Positions 1 through 7,179 of a stretch of DNA of 13,506 nt are shown here, in pieces; within the stretch, counting starts at the first letter, position 1, and every line of letters begins with the position of its first letter. The notes beneath the pieces were generated by a model. That model was given only the letters and a program-made list of their open reading frames with translations. It had not been told where the DNA came from and did not search any database. The position numbers were made by a program, and so were the translations under genes. The stretch covers positions 50,484-63,989 of the forward strand of contig NWUY0300000736.1 in assembly GCA_004151065.3 (NCBI GenBank), in the 5' to 3' direction. Origin of the DNA: Larix sibirica. Lineage: Eukaryota > Streptophyta > Pinopsida > Pinales > Pinaceae.

Positions 1-424
1 GAGAAACCATCCATGAAAGATAGTATCTCATGCTCCGTGGATGCATCGATAAGTTGGTTGATAAATGGTGTTGGAAATTTATCTTTGGGGCAAGCGAGGT
101 TGAGGTCATGGAATTCAGTGCAGACACGGACGGTGCCTTGCTTCTTGTTAACTGGTACTGGGTTAGAAACCCAGTTGGTGTAGGACATGGGGTAAATGAA
201 CCTTGTTGTTCGAAGTTTTTCAATTTCCGCTTTGACGGTAGGAAGCTTGGATGGATGGATCGATCGCTGCTTCTGGCGGACAGGTGGTACATTGGGCCAA
301 GTGTCGATATGGTGTTCTACAATAGCGGAATCAAGACCCGGCATCAGGACCATGCGAAGACATCTCGAAATTCTTGGAAGAGTTTCTTATAAGCTTGGAC
401 CTCATCCTTGGTGCATGATGCGCC
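1..424 (-). pseudogene. Ty3/gypsy (Tat/Ogre-type) reverse transcriptase fragment
   Basis: Read on the minus strand, this encodes the N-terminal part of a plant Ty3/gypsy reverse transcriptase, the enzyme that copies element RNA into DNA. Visible in order are FQEFRDVFAW (about 387-350), MPGLDSAIVEHHIDTWP, a WVSNPVPVNKKQG block, the fingers motif VRVCTEFHDLNLACPKD (about 150-85), FPTPFINQLIDA, and LSFMDGF at the left edge, where the catalytic Asp motif begins. The pattern DLNxACPKDxxPxPxIxQ with FMDGF is typical of the Tat/Ogre branch. The frame breaks once: a TGA at 346-344 follows the AW codons, and the match resumes in another frame at 344, so a few codons have been lost. Only this one break is seen, and the piece looks richer in G+C than its surroundings, so it appears younger. 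It runs out of the window at base 1. Confidence 0.88.
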
Positions 425-425
425 N
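425..425. other. Ambiguous base at gypsy/PLE junction
   Basis: The single N at 425 lies exactly between the gypsy RT homology (up to about 424) and the last recognisable PLE codons (from about 427). It may mark a low-quality consensus base or an assembly join rather than a biological breakpoint. Confidence 0.9.
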
Positions 426-780
426 TTTGGGAGATAGAATAACCATTGGCTTGGAGGGAATTAGTGACAATGGATCTCTCTTTGTTAAGGTGTTGAAGGG
501 GAAAAAATATGAATGGATCTGGATAAAAAAAAATTAAGAACAATGGATTTTTTAATCAAAGTGGTGGTGGGATTAGACATGGAGATATTATTGTGGTGGT
601 GGGATTGGACATGAAGATATTTATTGGTATATGTTTCCTTCTCATAATAGAATCGGTAGGATAGGGAGCCATGTGGTTGATGGGTAACTAGAACATCAAG
701 GAAAGGAAGCAAATTATTTTGTTGGGTTTCCATGGAAAATTTTATGTTGAAATTGTATGGAATTGTTTTATTATTTTACT
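426..780 (-). pseudogene. Penelope-like element copy A, C-terminal RT segment
   Basis: The minus strand encodes the thumb-side end of a Penelope-like reverse transcriptase. From 733 downward it reads METQQNNLLPFLDVLV, then SLSYRFYYEKETYTNKYLHV and SHHH, the PLE signature of LPFLDVLV followed by YLHxxSHH. After a frame change comes LNKERSIVTNSLQANGYSISQ (about 490-428), the PLE E-x-x-x-(L/V)-x-N-x-L-x-x-N-G-Y block. The same segment is found in copy B at about 4608-4930 on the plus strand, which supports shared descent. PLE homology stops at the N at 425, so the GIY-YIG domain is absent from this copy. Upstream it stops near 780 against a copia LTR remnant; the rest of the RT continues at 3744-4030. 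An antisense frame here (LGDRITIGLEG...) is not a gene. Confidence 0.85.
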
Positions 781-900
781 AAACTCTGTTGGAGGAGTGT
801 TTCCTCCTTAGTGTATATAACTACACACATGTCATAACTACTTGTTGCTTCCATGAATGGCACTATACCATACAATTTTTCATGTGCTAAAAATACAACA
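781..900 (-). repeat. Truncated 3' LTR of the copia element
   Basis: About 117 bases align with the end of the intact LTR at about 3628-3743, sharing a 17-base identical run (ctacttgttgcttccat, 839-855) and the same terminal ...caaca. By eye the copies are roughly 75-80% alike. The remaining LTR sequence (about 565 bases) and about 208 bases of adjoining PLE are missing, which one deletion would explain. Confidence 0.78.
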
Positions 901-909
901 CTCCATCTT
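901..909 (-). other. Polypurine-tract-like site next to 3' LTR
   Basis: The minus strand reads aagatggag immediately before the LTR start TGTTG. This is where a copia element would prime plus-strand DNA. The run is short and interrupted by one T, so this rests mainly on position. Confidence 0.4.
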
Positions 910-1182
910 ACCAAGGAAAGTGTCTCTGCCAAACACAAGATACTCCCTTTTCATTTGGAATATCCCCTCTACTGGGGGCTTGATCAAACTATTGACCATC
1001 ATCTAGATTGAAGAAACAAAAATTTGGATCATTTCTTCCATTTGTACTCTAAAGTCTCTTCATAATATTCAAGGTAGAAATATTTTGACAAGGAACACTG
1101 CATCAACAACCTGCCAACATTCTTTTTCCTTCATATCCATTTTCATTGGTCAGCTTCTTCTTACACTACACCATGAACGATT

Positions 1183-1560
1183 TCAAATTTTTTGTAAGAA
1201 TGAACTCATATATATGTAGGGCCAAGACAAGTGTATCAAATCTATCAAATAACGAATTGAAACATGCACTAAGCTCATAAAGGCCAACATGAGTATAAAC
1301 TCATTGATATTGAAATCCAAAATGGGTAGTGCATGCATTATCCCATCTAGGGAAACTCCGTCTTCCTGGGAGAATACTCTCACAATTGGAGTAAGAGTTT
1401 CATCAATGTCATCTCCCTCTTGTTGAGAGAATCCTTTTGTAACAACCTTATTATGGCACTCTTCCATACTCCCATCAATTGTAATCAAGGAATCAATCAT
1501 TGATTCCATATTTGGTTTTGTAACTATCTCCTCAAGGCTAGAGGGACACTCCTCCATCAT
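1183..1560 (-). pseudogene. copia reverse transcriptase remnant
   Basis: A 125-codon open frame contains IDGSMEECHNKVVTKGFSQQ followed by EGDDIDETLTPIVRV. This matches the copia RT entry block, which in the family reads like DGS-(I/V)-E-x-x-K-A-R-L-V-A-K-G-F-S-Q-x-x-G-x-D-Y-x-E-T-F-x-P-V. The residues before (1560-1470) and after (1390-1183) the block do not resemble RT, and the catalytic palm motifs are absent, so the open frame is chance readthrough of a decayed fragment rather than a gene. The following 901-1182 belongs to the same internal region, but I could not assign it. Confidence 0.72.
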
Positions 1561-1699
1561 GGTTTCCTACCATACTTTCTCAACTAGATCCATAAGTAAC
1601 CTATAAATGCAACCTTCTCACACTCGTTCTGATAAATTGATCAGATCCATGATTTTTAGCTCTATTGGTGACTTACTAACCATCAAACTCAACAAAAGA

Positions 1700-1990
1700 C
1701 TACAAATTTATTATGTACTGAAAGAAGGCTCTTAGTTAACCCATGAACATATAATATAGAATATAGATCAAGAAAATCACCTCAACGAATCTAGAAATAT
1801 ATGGATCCCAATCCCTTCATAAGATATATGGCCCTCCCTCTTTCTCATGAAACGTACTAAATATGTTTCTGCCATAAGTCATATGTCTGGAAGCGCCACT
1901 ATCCACATACCATCCATCACTTGAAATTGTGGTATTGGAAAGACATGCCATGATGGTGATGGTAGTGCTAGGCATAAAAATCAACTTGTT
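1700..1990 (-). pseudogene. copia aspartic protease and pre-integrase remnant
   Basis: The minus strand reads DGWYVDSGASRHMT, with the catalytic DSGA at 1903-1892. This is the hallmark WxxDSGAS-x-H-M-T of copia proteases, which cut the Gag-Pol polyprotein. It continues as FSTFHEKEGGPYI, a known copia continuation. After frame changes, a YVHGLTKSLLSVHNK stretch (about 1755-1718) matches the D-V-L-Y-V-P-G-L-x-x-N-L-L-S-V block that precedes integrase. Several stops and shifts show it is dead. About 900 bases of integrase coding are missing between here and the RT remnant at 1560. Confidence 0.8.
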
Positions 1991-2840
1991 TATGCCTCAA
2001 GATTATGCACTTCCCGCAAACTCACATTGTTGTTTATTCTTTCCCTTCCCCTTCTTCCTATGAGGAAATTGAGAAGCATAGTGATAGGCTTGTCACACCT
2101 ATAGCACCTGATATGTACATCATTTTTTTCTTCCCTTAACATGAAGAATCTTATTCTTCTTCCTTACTCTTTTGACCCTTAGTAGGTCTTGTTTTCATAC
2201 CTCCTCTCCCCATATCCTTAATCAGGGATAGGTCTGGCACATCATACTTATCCTTATAGCTAGTCAAGAATCTGTTGAAGTTTCATCTCCTTTGCAATGA
2301 AAGTATCCCACAACTAATTTCAAATTCATGTAACTTCTCCGACCAAAAATAATTGGGAAAAATTTGTTCCACAGTGGACTAAAACCATTTTTAGAAATCC
2401 AAAATATCTTTTTATCCTCAACTTTGTCCCCAATTGAAACAATCTAATCTCTTAGCTCTATTATCTTCTTGAGATAGCTCATCACCATACCTATCTTTCT
2501 CATGTGAGTAGCTTTGAGCTTGTTCTTTAAGAGCATCTTCCTAGATATGTTCACACTTTGGTACAATTTTCCCAAGGAATTATACATCGGTTTGGTGGTA
2601 TTCTTCATGATGATATGATGGATCAAGTGATTATTCATTGAATCCAATAGGAGTCACTTCAATGCAACTACCTTCTTGTTTTGTTTTGCTCTATCTTTGG
2701 GATCTATATGTGGCAGAACCATCTTTTCCACAAGGTAACACAAATATTCCATTTCCAAGAGGTTTTGCAATCTTAACTTCCATGGCACAAAATTAAAGGC
2801 ATCCTCTAATAAGCGACTCTCCTACATAGTAGGAATTTTC
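1991..2840 (-). pseudogene. copia Gag (nucleocapsid) remnant
   Basis: Gag forms the particle that packages the element RNA. From about 2790 downward the minus strand gives NFVPWKLRLQNLLE, then YLVEKMVLPHIDPKDRAKQN, then from 2647 a 67-codon frame with NHLIHHI, MYNSLGKLYQSVNISRKMLL and KNKLKATHMRK. These follow the copia Gag pattern of a W-K-x-x-x-x-x-L-L start and a L-Y-x-x-x-N-x-x-R-K-x-x-L-x-N-x-L core. The zinc knuckle begins CYRCDKP (2107-2088) and, after a one-base shift, continues HYASQFPHRKKGKGK. Its fourth ligand Cys is Phe. Multiple frameshifts and stops make it a pseudogene. Confidence 0.8.
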
Positions 2841-3047
2841 ACTGTTGTCGTTGTCCAAAATAGACTACAAATTAAAATCATTGAAATCACAAGGTTTTCT
2901 CACCTCACAACCCTTAATAGGGCCACATGTTAATATGATTGGAACTATTTGGTTCAAATCGTTGAAGCTTGGATGTGTTGACCACTTAAATCTACTCCAT
3001 ATAGTTTGTGTCTCTATCCATGGAATCTAGAATATTTCATGTGATAA

Positions 3048-3059
3048 GCTCTGATACCA
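3048..3059 (-). other. Primer binding site (tRNA-iMet) of copia element
   Basis: The minus strand reads TGGTATCAGAGC, an exact match to the 3' end complement of plant initiator methionine tRNA. It directly abuts the LTR end (...TTTTAACA). It fixes both the strand and the LTR boundary of the element. Confidence 0.93.
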
Positions 3060-3743
3060 TGTTAAAATTTGTCAACACATGGTAGCACTGCTAGGTTGAT
3101 TTCTAACCTACCTACTTAGGAAAATAAAAATTATAAATCTCTATTAAACTTGCAAATCTGATTTTTACTAGGAACTGAAACACATCAAGCTAAAGGAAGT
3201 AGTGACAAGCATACAAATTTGAAACAAAAATCACATCATTGTTTATTAATTTTTAAAATAGGAATTACAATGAAAGATTCAAATTATACTATTCACCCAC
3301 CAGTTCCTACTATGAAAACTAAATTAATAAACCTATCTCCATGACTAATTTTTTCCATACTAACAAAAACAATAGGTACAATGAATTTGGACACATGCAC
3401 AATAGTGCCTCAACTGGATCTAAGGCATGCAAGCATTGATCCTCCTCGATATTTATGCCTTAACTACTAGGTTGCATGCACTTCACTAAACTAAGCTAGG
3501 CTACATGCAACTTACCTAACTGATGCATGCAAACTTAAATTAGAAACTTAATAAATGAAGAATCTAACTAAAGCAAAACCATAATTAGAACTGAACTGCT
3601 AAATATTAAGTGCATATAAATTGGAACTATATTGGAGAAGGGTTTCCTTGGTGCTATACAAACGTGCACACATGTCACTACTACTTGTTGCTTCCATTAA
3701 TGGAATTCTACCATAAAATTTCTATGGTATTAAAATTCCAACA
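3060..3743 (-). repeat. 5' LTR of the copia element
   Basis: The LTR is 684 bases. In element orientation it starts TGTTGGAATTTTAA and ends AAATTTTAACA, so it has the standard TG...CA ends with a 5-base terminal inversion (TGTTG/TAACA, imperfect). It lies next to the primer site, and its first 116 bases recur at 781-900. It should carry the element promoter; four CATGCA motifs sit in the part expected to be U3. Beyond 3743 the sequence is PLE copy A. Confidence 0.88.
3426..3531. promoter_or_regulatory. Cluster of four CATGCA (RY) motifs in LTR
   Basis: CATGCA occurs at 3426, 3475, 3504 and 3526, three of them inside the palindrome GCATGC. CATGCA is the core of the RY element bound by plant B3 factors (ABI3/FUS3 type) in seed promoters. 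The cluster lies about 210-320 bases into the LTR in element orientation. A regulatory role is inference from density and position only. Confidence 0.35.
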
Positions 3744-4030
3744 AATTGTATATGTAAGAAAATTATTAATTAGATTTGAGGCCTTTGAATCAACTAGTTT
3801 AGAAATAATGTCGAAGGCTTCTACAAAAGATATTTCAGTGAAAAGGGAAACAACGTCGAAACTAACCATAAGGCCTTGGGTCATTGAGGTGGAGATTTTG
3901 AATTTTATGGATAAATTTAGTGTAATTTTTAATAAAGGAAAGGGTTTAACCTATAAAAAATCTTATCAACTGTGAATACGTCTAAGGAATAGATAGGAAA
4001 ACCTAATATAGCGCTAACAATAGGTCCCTT
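3744..4030 (-). pseudogene. Penelope-like element copy A, N-terminal RT segment
   Basis: Read on the minus strand from about 4030, this encodes GPIVSAI, the PLE P-I-V-S-x-I block. After shifts it gives FIHKIQNLHL and then LMVSFDVVSLFTEI with the catalytic motif-A Asp codon at 3857-3855. It continues FDIISKLVDSKASNLI and stops matching at 3744, where the copia LTR begins. The same stretch occurs in copy B at about 4118-4400 on the opposite strand. Together with 426-780 it forms one PLE interrupted by the copia insertion; about 208 bases of RT, including the F-I-D-D motif, are missing. Motif A is better kept here than in copy B. The plus-strand open frame across this piece is an antisense shadow. 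Confidence 0.85.
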
Positions 4031-4400
4031 TATAAAAAAATGTATTATTTTGCACAATCTTCAACCCCTCAAAATATATGAGAAACCTAACATTCATAAG
4101 AATTTCAACCCCCTTAGTTCTATTGTTAGTGATATAGTTTCCCCTACCTACATGCCTTAGCCATATTCTTAGATAATAAGCTTCAACCTTTTATAATCCA
4201 AACCCCTTTCTTTACTAGAGATTACATTGAATTTATCCATAAAATTTACAATCTCCATCTCGATGACTAGGACCTTATGGATATTTTTTATGTTGTTTCC
4301 CTTTTCACCAAAATCCTATTTCAAACTCCTTTGGACTTTATTTCTAAATTAGTTGATCTAGAGACCTTAAATTTAATAAGATTTGTATCACATCTACTTT
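3750..4400. repeat. Inverted repeat formed by the two PLE copies
   Basis: About 280 bases at 3750-4030 are an inverted, diverged copy of about 4118-4400, with a spacer of roughly 85 bases. Both arms encode the same RT segment (PIVS... to DVVSLFT... to NLI), so the two PLE copies point away from each other. Confidence 0.8.
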
Positions 4401-5421
4401 TTTAGTTTCAAAGATAATTTCTATGAACAAACTAAAGGCACAATGCTGATATCATTTCTATCCTCCATAGTGGTAAACATATCCATGGAAAACTTTGAAA
4501 AATTAGCCCTTAACAATTTCCATCTCAAATCCAAATGTTGGTTTAGATTCATAGATGACACCTTCATCATTTGTCTCCAACACCATTCATCCATTATAAT
4601 TTTATTTAATGATACTAATAGTTTATCCCTTCACATAAAATGAATCATGGAAATCCAATAGGATATCTTGCTTCCTTTCCTTGGTGTTCTTGAAATTACT
4701 CAACAACTAGATGTTTCCCTCTCCCATTAAGTCTATTGCAAAAATTCTCATACCAATACATATCTTCATAACTAATCCCACCACCACCCTACTAAAAAAA
4801 ATCCATTTTTCTTAAAACTCTTGTATTTGGTGCCATTTAAATTTATGCAACCCAACTCATGTACCTTAACAAAGAGATGTCCATCCTCGGTAACACCCTC
4901 TAAGACAATGGATATTCTATCTCCCAAATGAAAAAATATTTCCACCCTATTCTCCATCCTAAAACCAAGAACTCCCTCCATACCTTGTCTAACCAAGGCC
5001 AAATTTAACTCCCCTATATTCACAATATCAGTGATCATATCTCTAAAATATATCCAAAAATGATATAAAAACTTATTTCAAATGTCGCAAAAGTCTCAAA
5101 CAATATCAAGGTCTTTACCAAATTCCCTCCTTTTGTAGTAAATCCTATATCTGTCAAACTAAAAATATATCCAAACTCATTTTAAAGAACATATTATTGA
5201 TAATTTTCATAATATTTTTAGTAAATTTGTGATTGTCAAGCATTCTCATAACACTAAACACCTCATTTTATTTAATTAGACGAAACTCTTAGCACCTTCT
5301 CTCTATTCCTCTCAAACTATTAGAGAATCCCTTGAATTTGAAAAACATGTATCCTAACAACTTTAATAAAAAAAAGCTTAGTCATTCTTAAAAATCCATC
5401 ATCCATTGTCTTCGTCATTGA
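4060..5421 (+). pseudogene. Penelope-like retroelement copy B (RT plus GIY-YIG)
   Basis: This is a decayed but nearly continuous PLE reading through several frames. In order it shows IYEKPNIHKNFNPLSSIVS (about 4075-4135), the PLE YGLPKIHK-PLRPIVS region; FIHKIYNLHLDD; motif A as MDIFYVVSLFT, with Tyr (4289-4291) in place of the catalytic Asp; an 86-codon open frame (4383-4643) with FYEQTKGTM, SMENFEKLAL and the catalytic FRFIDDTFII (GATGAC at 4554-4559); LPFLGVLE (about 4670); a SHHHP block; LNKEMSILGNTL-x-DNGYSISQM; LPYIHNISDHIS; then the GIY-YIG domain and a C-terminal NNFNKKKLSHS...KSIIH ending in TGA at 5419-5421. PLEs use RT for target-primed copying. Stops and shifts throughout make it inactive. 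The N-terminal end is unclear. Confidence 0.88.
5080..5421 (+). pseudogene. GIY-YIG endonuclease domain of PLE copy B
   Basis: GIY-YIG nucleases cut DNA at the PLE target site. GLYQIPSFCSKSYICQT runs from 5110 to 5160: GLY (5110-5118) stands for GIY, and YIC (5146-5154) for YIG with the Gly changed to Cys. Downstream come FVIVKHSHNTKHLI, KLLAPSLYSSQTIRESLEFEKH (split by shifts; RES...E at 5322-5342, where the family has its R/E helix) and the N-N-F-N end. Position directly after RT, spacing and C-terminal block all match endonuclease-bearing PLEs. Confidence 0.78.
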
Positions 5422-5500
5422 ACCCCACCCAAAAAAATATTTACAACTTAATCATTCTTAAAAATCCATCATCCATTGTCTTCATCATTAAACCCCCACC
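5376..5500. repeat. 70-bp tandem duplication across PLE B terminus
   Basis: The segment beginning agctta-gtcattcttaaaaatcc at 5376 is repeated from 5446 with a period of 70 bases and only a few differences over about 50 bases (for example ttcgtcattgaa against ttcatcattaaa). The first unit contains the last PLE codons and stop; the second lies beyond them. Confidence 0.88.
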
Positions 5501-6014
5501 ACCCCTAATATGAGGACTTTTTTTCTTCTTCATTTCATCTCATTTATCACCCTTTATCATTCCTTACCTCATTTACTCACTTGAACAACCAACTTTTTCT
5601 CCCTTTCGTAATTTGTTTATTTCATTAATTTTATTTCTTATATTAATTTTATTTCTTAATTTATGTAATATTTCATTTTTATAAAACCTTAATTTACATA
5701 TGAATCACTTTATTTTAATTCTTAATTCATATTTTAATGCAACATTGATAATACTCATCACTTTCTATATAGTATGCCACCTCTCTTTAATATTTTATCA
5801 TAAATTGGACTCCCCTTTACATTAATCGTTCGAATGTGTGTTCTTTTTACCTTAGTTTTTATTCATCTTATTTAACTTTTTCTAATCTTAACCCTATATA
5901 GTCTTAATGATTTCTTATTTTTTATGTTAATTATTCATTATTTGAAACTATATCTCATTATTATTTATAAATTCCCTTTCATTATTTTTTTTTCTAACCT
6001 ACTTCATCATAAGT
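5500..6014. other. AT-rich stretch without recognisable gene
   Basis: Both strands are full of stops, with many T-runs on the plus strand. The only structure seen is an 18-base tandem duplication (attaattttatttcttat, 5624-5658). It could hold decayed PLE trailer or gypsy pol sequence, but nothing is recognisable. A short open frame at 5924-6124 looks like chance. Confidence 0.6.
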
Positions 6015-6906
6015 TTCATCACCATCATACATCACTTTTGGCAGTATTATCCGAATTTTCTTCATCTACATCATCATCTGACCACTATATTGTGACCAAA
6101 AGACGAACTGAACAAAAAGCTTGACCGTAGGTGTCAGTAGTAGCCCTTCTAGTAGCCATATTTTTACTTTCAATTTTCCTTGACAAACTAAAAGAATTAT
6201 CCAATGATTTAGGCTCAAAGAGTTGTACCTCATGTTGAATGATCTCCTTTATAGTGTCCATAAGGAGATCAAACAAATTATCCTCTAGAATGTTCTTCAA
6301 TCTAAGACTCGACTTCTGAAACTTCTTAATGTGCTTTGTAACTAGACCTTTTTTCTTGAGATTTACCAATTAGATAAAGGTGTTACTCTTAATATCCCAA
6401 TAATGTGTTATCAAATCATGCATAAATATAGACCAAGAGAAAATAGAGTCCTTTTTATGGTTAGAAAGTCATTGGTACCATAGAAGTTGATTAGGTTCTA
6501 AATACAAGGATGCAATAGTTACCTTTTGTAAAGTTGGCACTTGGTGTAGATCAAAGAATTGCTCCATCTAGAATATCCATGTTANTAATATAGTCCTTTT
6601 TATGGTCACAAAGCCATTGATACCATAAAAATTGATTAGGATCTAAATATAGAGATGCAATAGTTACCTTTTGCAAAGTTGGAACCTGGTGTAGATCAAA
6701 GAACTTCTCCATTTAGAATATCCACGTTATTGGATCATTGCCATCAAAATTTCTCATATAAATATTCAGACCAAAGTAGTTCCTTGGCCCTAAGTTGAAC
6801 CCACAATTATGCGGATCTTGGAGTGATTAGACATCGGGTTTCTAGGACTCATGGCTCTTATTGTCTAAGCATAATAGCATTTTCTCTTGGGATGCTTAGG
6901 ACTCCA
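6015..6906 (-). pseudogene. Ty3/gypsy Gag, main part (host of chromovirus insertion)
   Basis: On the minus strand, MSPRNPMSN (from 6852) leads to the Gag core: PRNYFGLNIYMRNFDGNDPITWI, then FFDLHQVPTLQKVTIASLYL, NQFLWYQWLCDHKKD, a S-W-S-I-F stretch, and in the 94-codon frame 6369-6085 KHIKKFQKSSLRLKNILEDN, IIQHEVQLFEPKSL and RKIESKNMATRR. This matches plant gypsy Gag with its W-x-x-x-x-E-x-x-F and L-F-x-P-x-S-L patterns. An acidic tail (SDDDVDEENSDN) follows, but the usual zinc knuckle is not seen. A 145-bp tandem duplication (6446-6735) shifts the frame. The N-terminal part lies beyond the inserted element at 10283-10545. No protease or pol was found downstream on this strand. Confidence 0.85.
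6446..6735. repeat. 145-bp tandem duplication inside gypsy gag
   Basis: Units 6446-6590 and 6591-6735 align base for base (cttttta tgg at 6451 and 6596), with about 17 differences in 133 bases, or about 87% identity by my count. Both encode the VPTLQKVTIASLYL segment. 145 is not a multiple of three, so the duplication breaks the frame. The ambiguous base at 6585 sits at the breakpoint. Confidence 0.88.
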
Positions 6907-7085
6907 TGCAATACACCTAAATTATTATTAATTCATAGTTAATATTCTTTTTCAAAGGTCACCTTTGATCATGGGAAGAGTTGTGACTCTTCCATATCAT
7001 GTTATTTATACACGACCAGTTAATTATAATGCATCATCGATTTATGAATAAAATATATATTTCTTATTAGAAAATATATCTTCCA
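6907..7085 (+). repeat. 5' LTR of chromovirus-like element
   Basis: It starts TGCAATACACC and ends CTTCCA, so TG...CA ends are present. It aligns without gaps to 10099-10277. It contains a hairpin (6974-6993), a TATA-like TTATTTATAC (7002-7011) and an AATAAAA signal (7047-7053), all conserved in the other copy. 179 bases is short for a gypsy LTR. Confidence 0.88.
6974..6993. promoter_or_regulatory. LTR hairpin upstream of TATA-like box
   Basis: GGAAGAGT-TGTG-ACTCTTCC is a perfect 8-base stem with a 4-base loop. The 3' LTR has GGAAGAGT-TGTA-ACTCTTCC at 10166-10185: the stem is unchanged while the loop differs. TTATTTATAC follows about 9 bases downstream in both copies. Confidence 0.7.
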
Positions 7086-7087
7086 AG

Positions 7088-7099
7088 TGGTATCATAGA
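7088..7099 (+). other. Degenerate tRNA-iMet primer binding site
   Basis: TGGTATCATAGA lies two bases after the LTR end and matches TGGTATCAGAGC at 10 of 12 positions, including the first eight. It sets the element on the plus strand. Confidence 0.8.
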
Positions 7100-7179
7100 T
7101 TTTGAAAGTGAATACTAGGCTATTTCTTTTGGGTGTGAGCATTATGTTGTTGTTGCGGTTCCATATTCCATTCCCACAT

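Larger units (their letters stand above)
781..3743 (-). mobile_element. Ty1/copia LTR retrotransposon inserted in PLE copy A
   Basis: This is a minus-strand Ty1/copia element with a 5' LTR (3060-3743), a tRNA-iMet primer site, gag with zinc knuckle, aspartic protease, a pre-integrase remnant, a short RT fragment and a truncated 3' LTR (781-900). The internal part is only about 2.1 kb against roughly 4 kb or more in complete plant copia elements. Most of integrase, most of RT and all of RNase H are not recognisable. The gene order gag-protease-(integrase)-RT fits copia. Both flanks are PLE copy A in the same orientation, so the element landed inside that PLE. No target duplication can be tested because the left end, with part of the PLE, has been deleted. 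Confidence 0.85.

Noticed and set aside
2845-3030. 61-codon plus-strand open frame
   Set aside because: Antisense to the copia leader and gag start; no domain.
3610-3975. 121-codon plus-strand open frame
   Set aside because: It crosses from the copia LTR into PLE copy A and is antisense to both.
4772-5038. 88-codon minus-strand open frame (LGDRISIVLEGVTEDG...), with a homologue at about 430-537 plus strand
   Set aside because: Similar peptides at two places looked like a conserved gene, but both are antisense to the PLE thumb region; the similarity follows from the shared PLE sequence.
5800-5825. Minus-strand GTAAAGGGGAGT as a purine tract of the minus gypsy element
   Set aside because: The sequence is purine-rich, but no LTR following it matches the one expected at 11219 onward.
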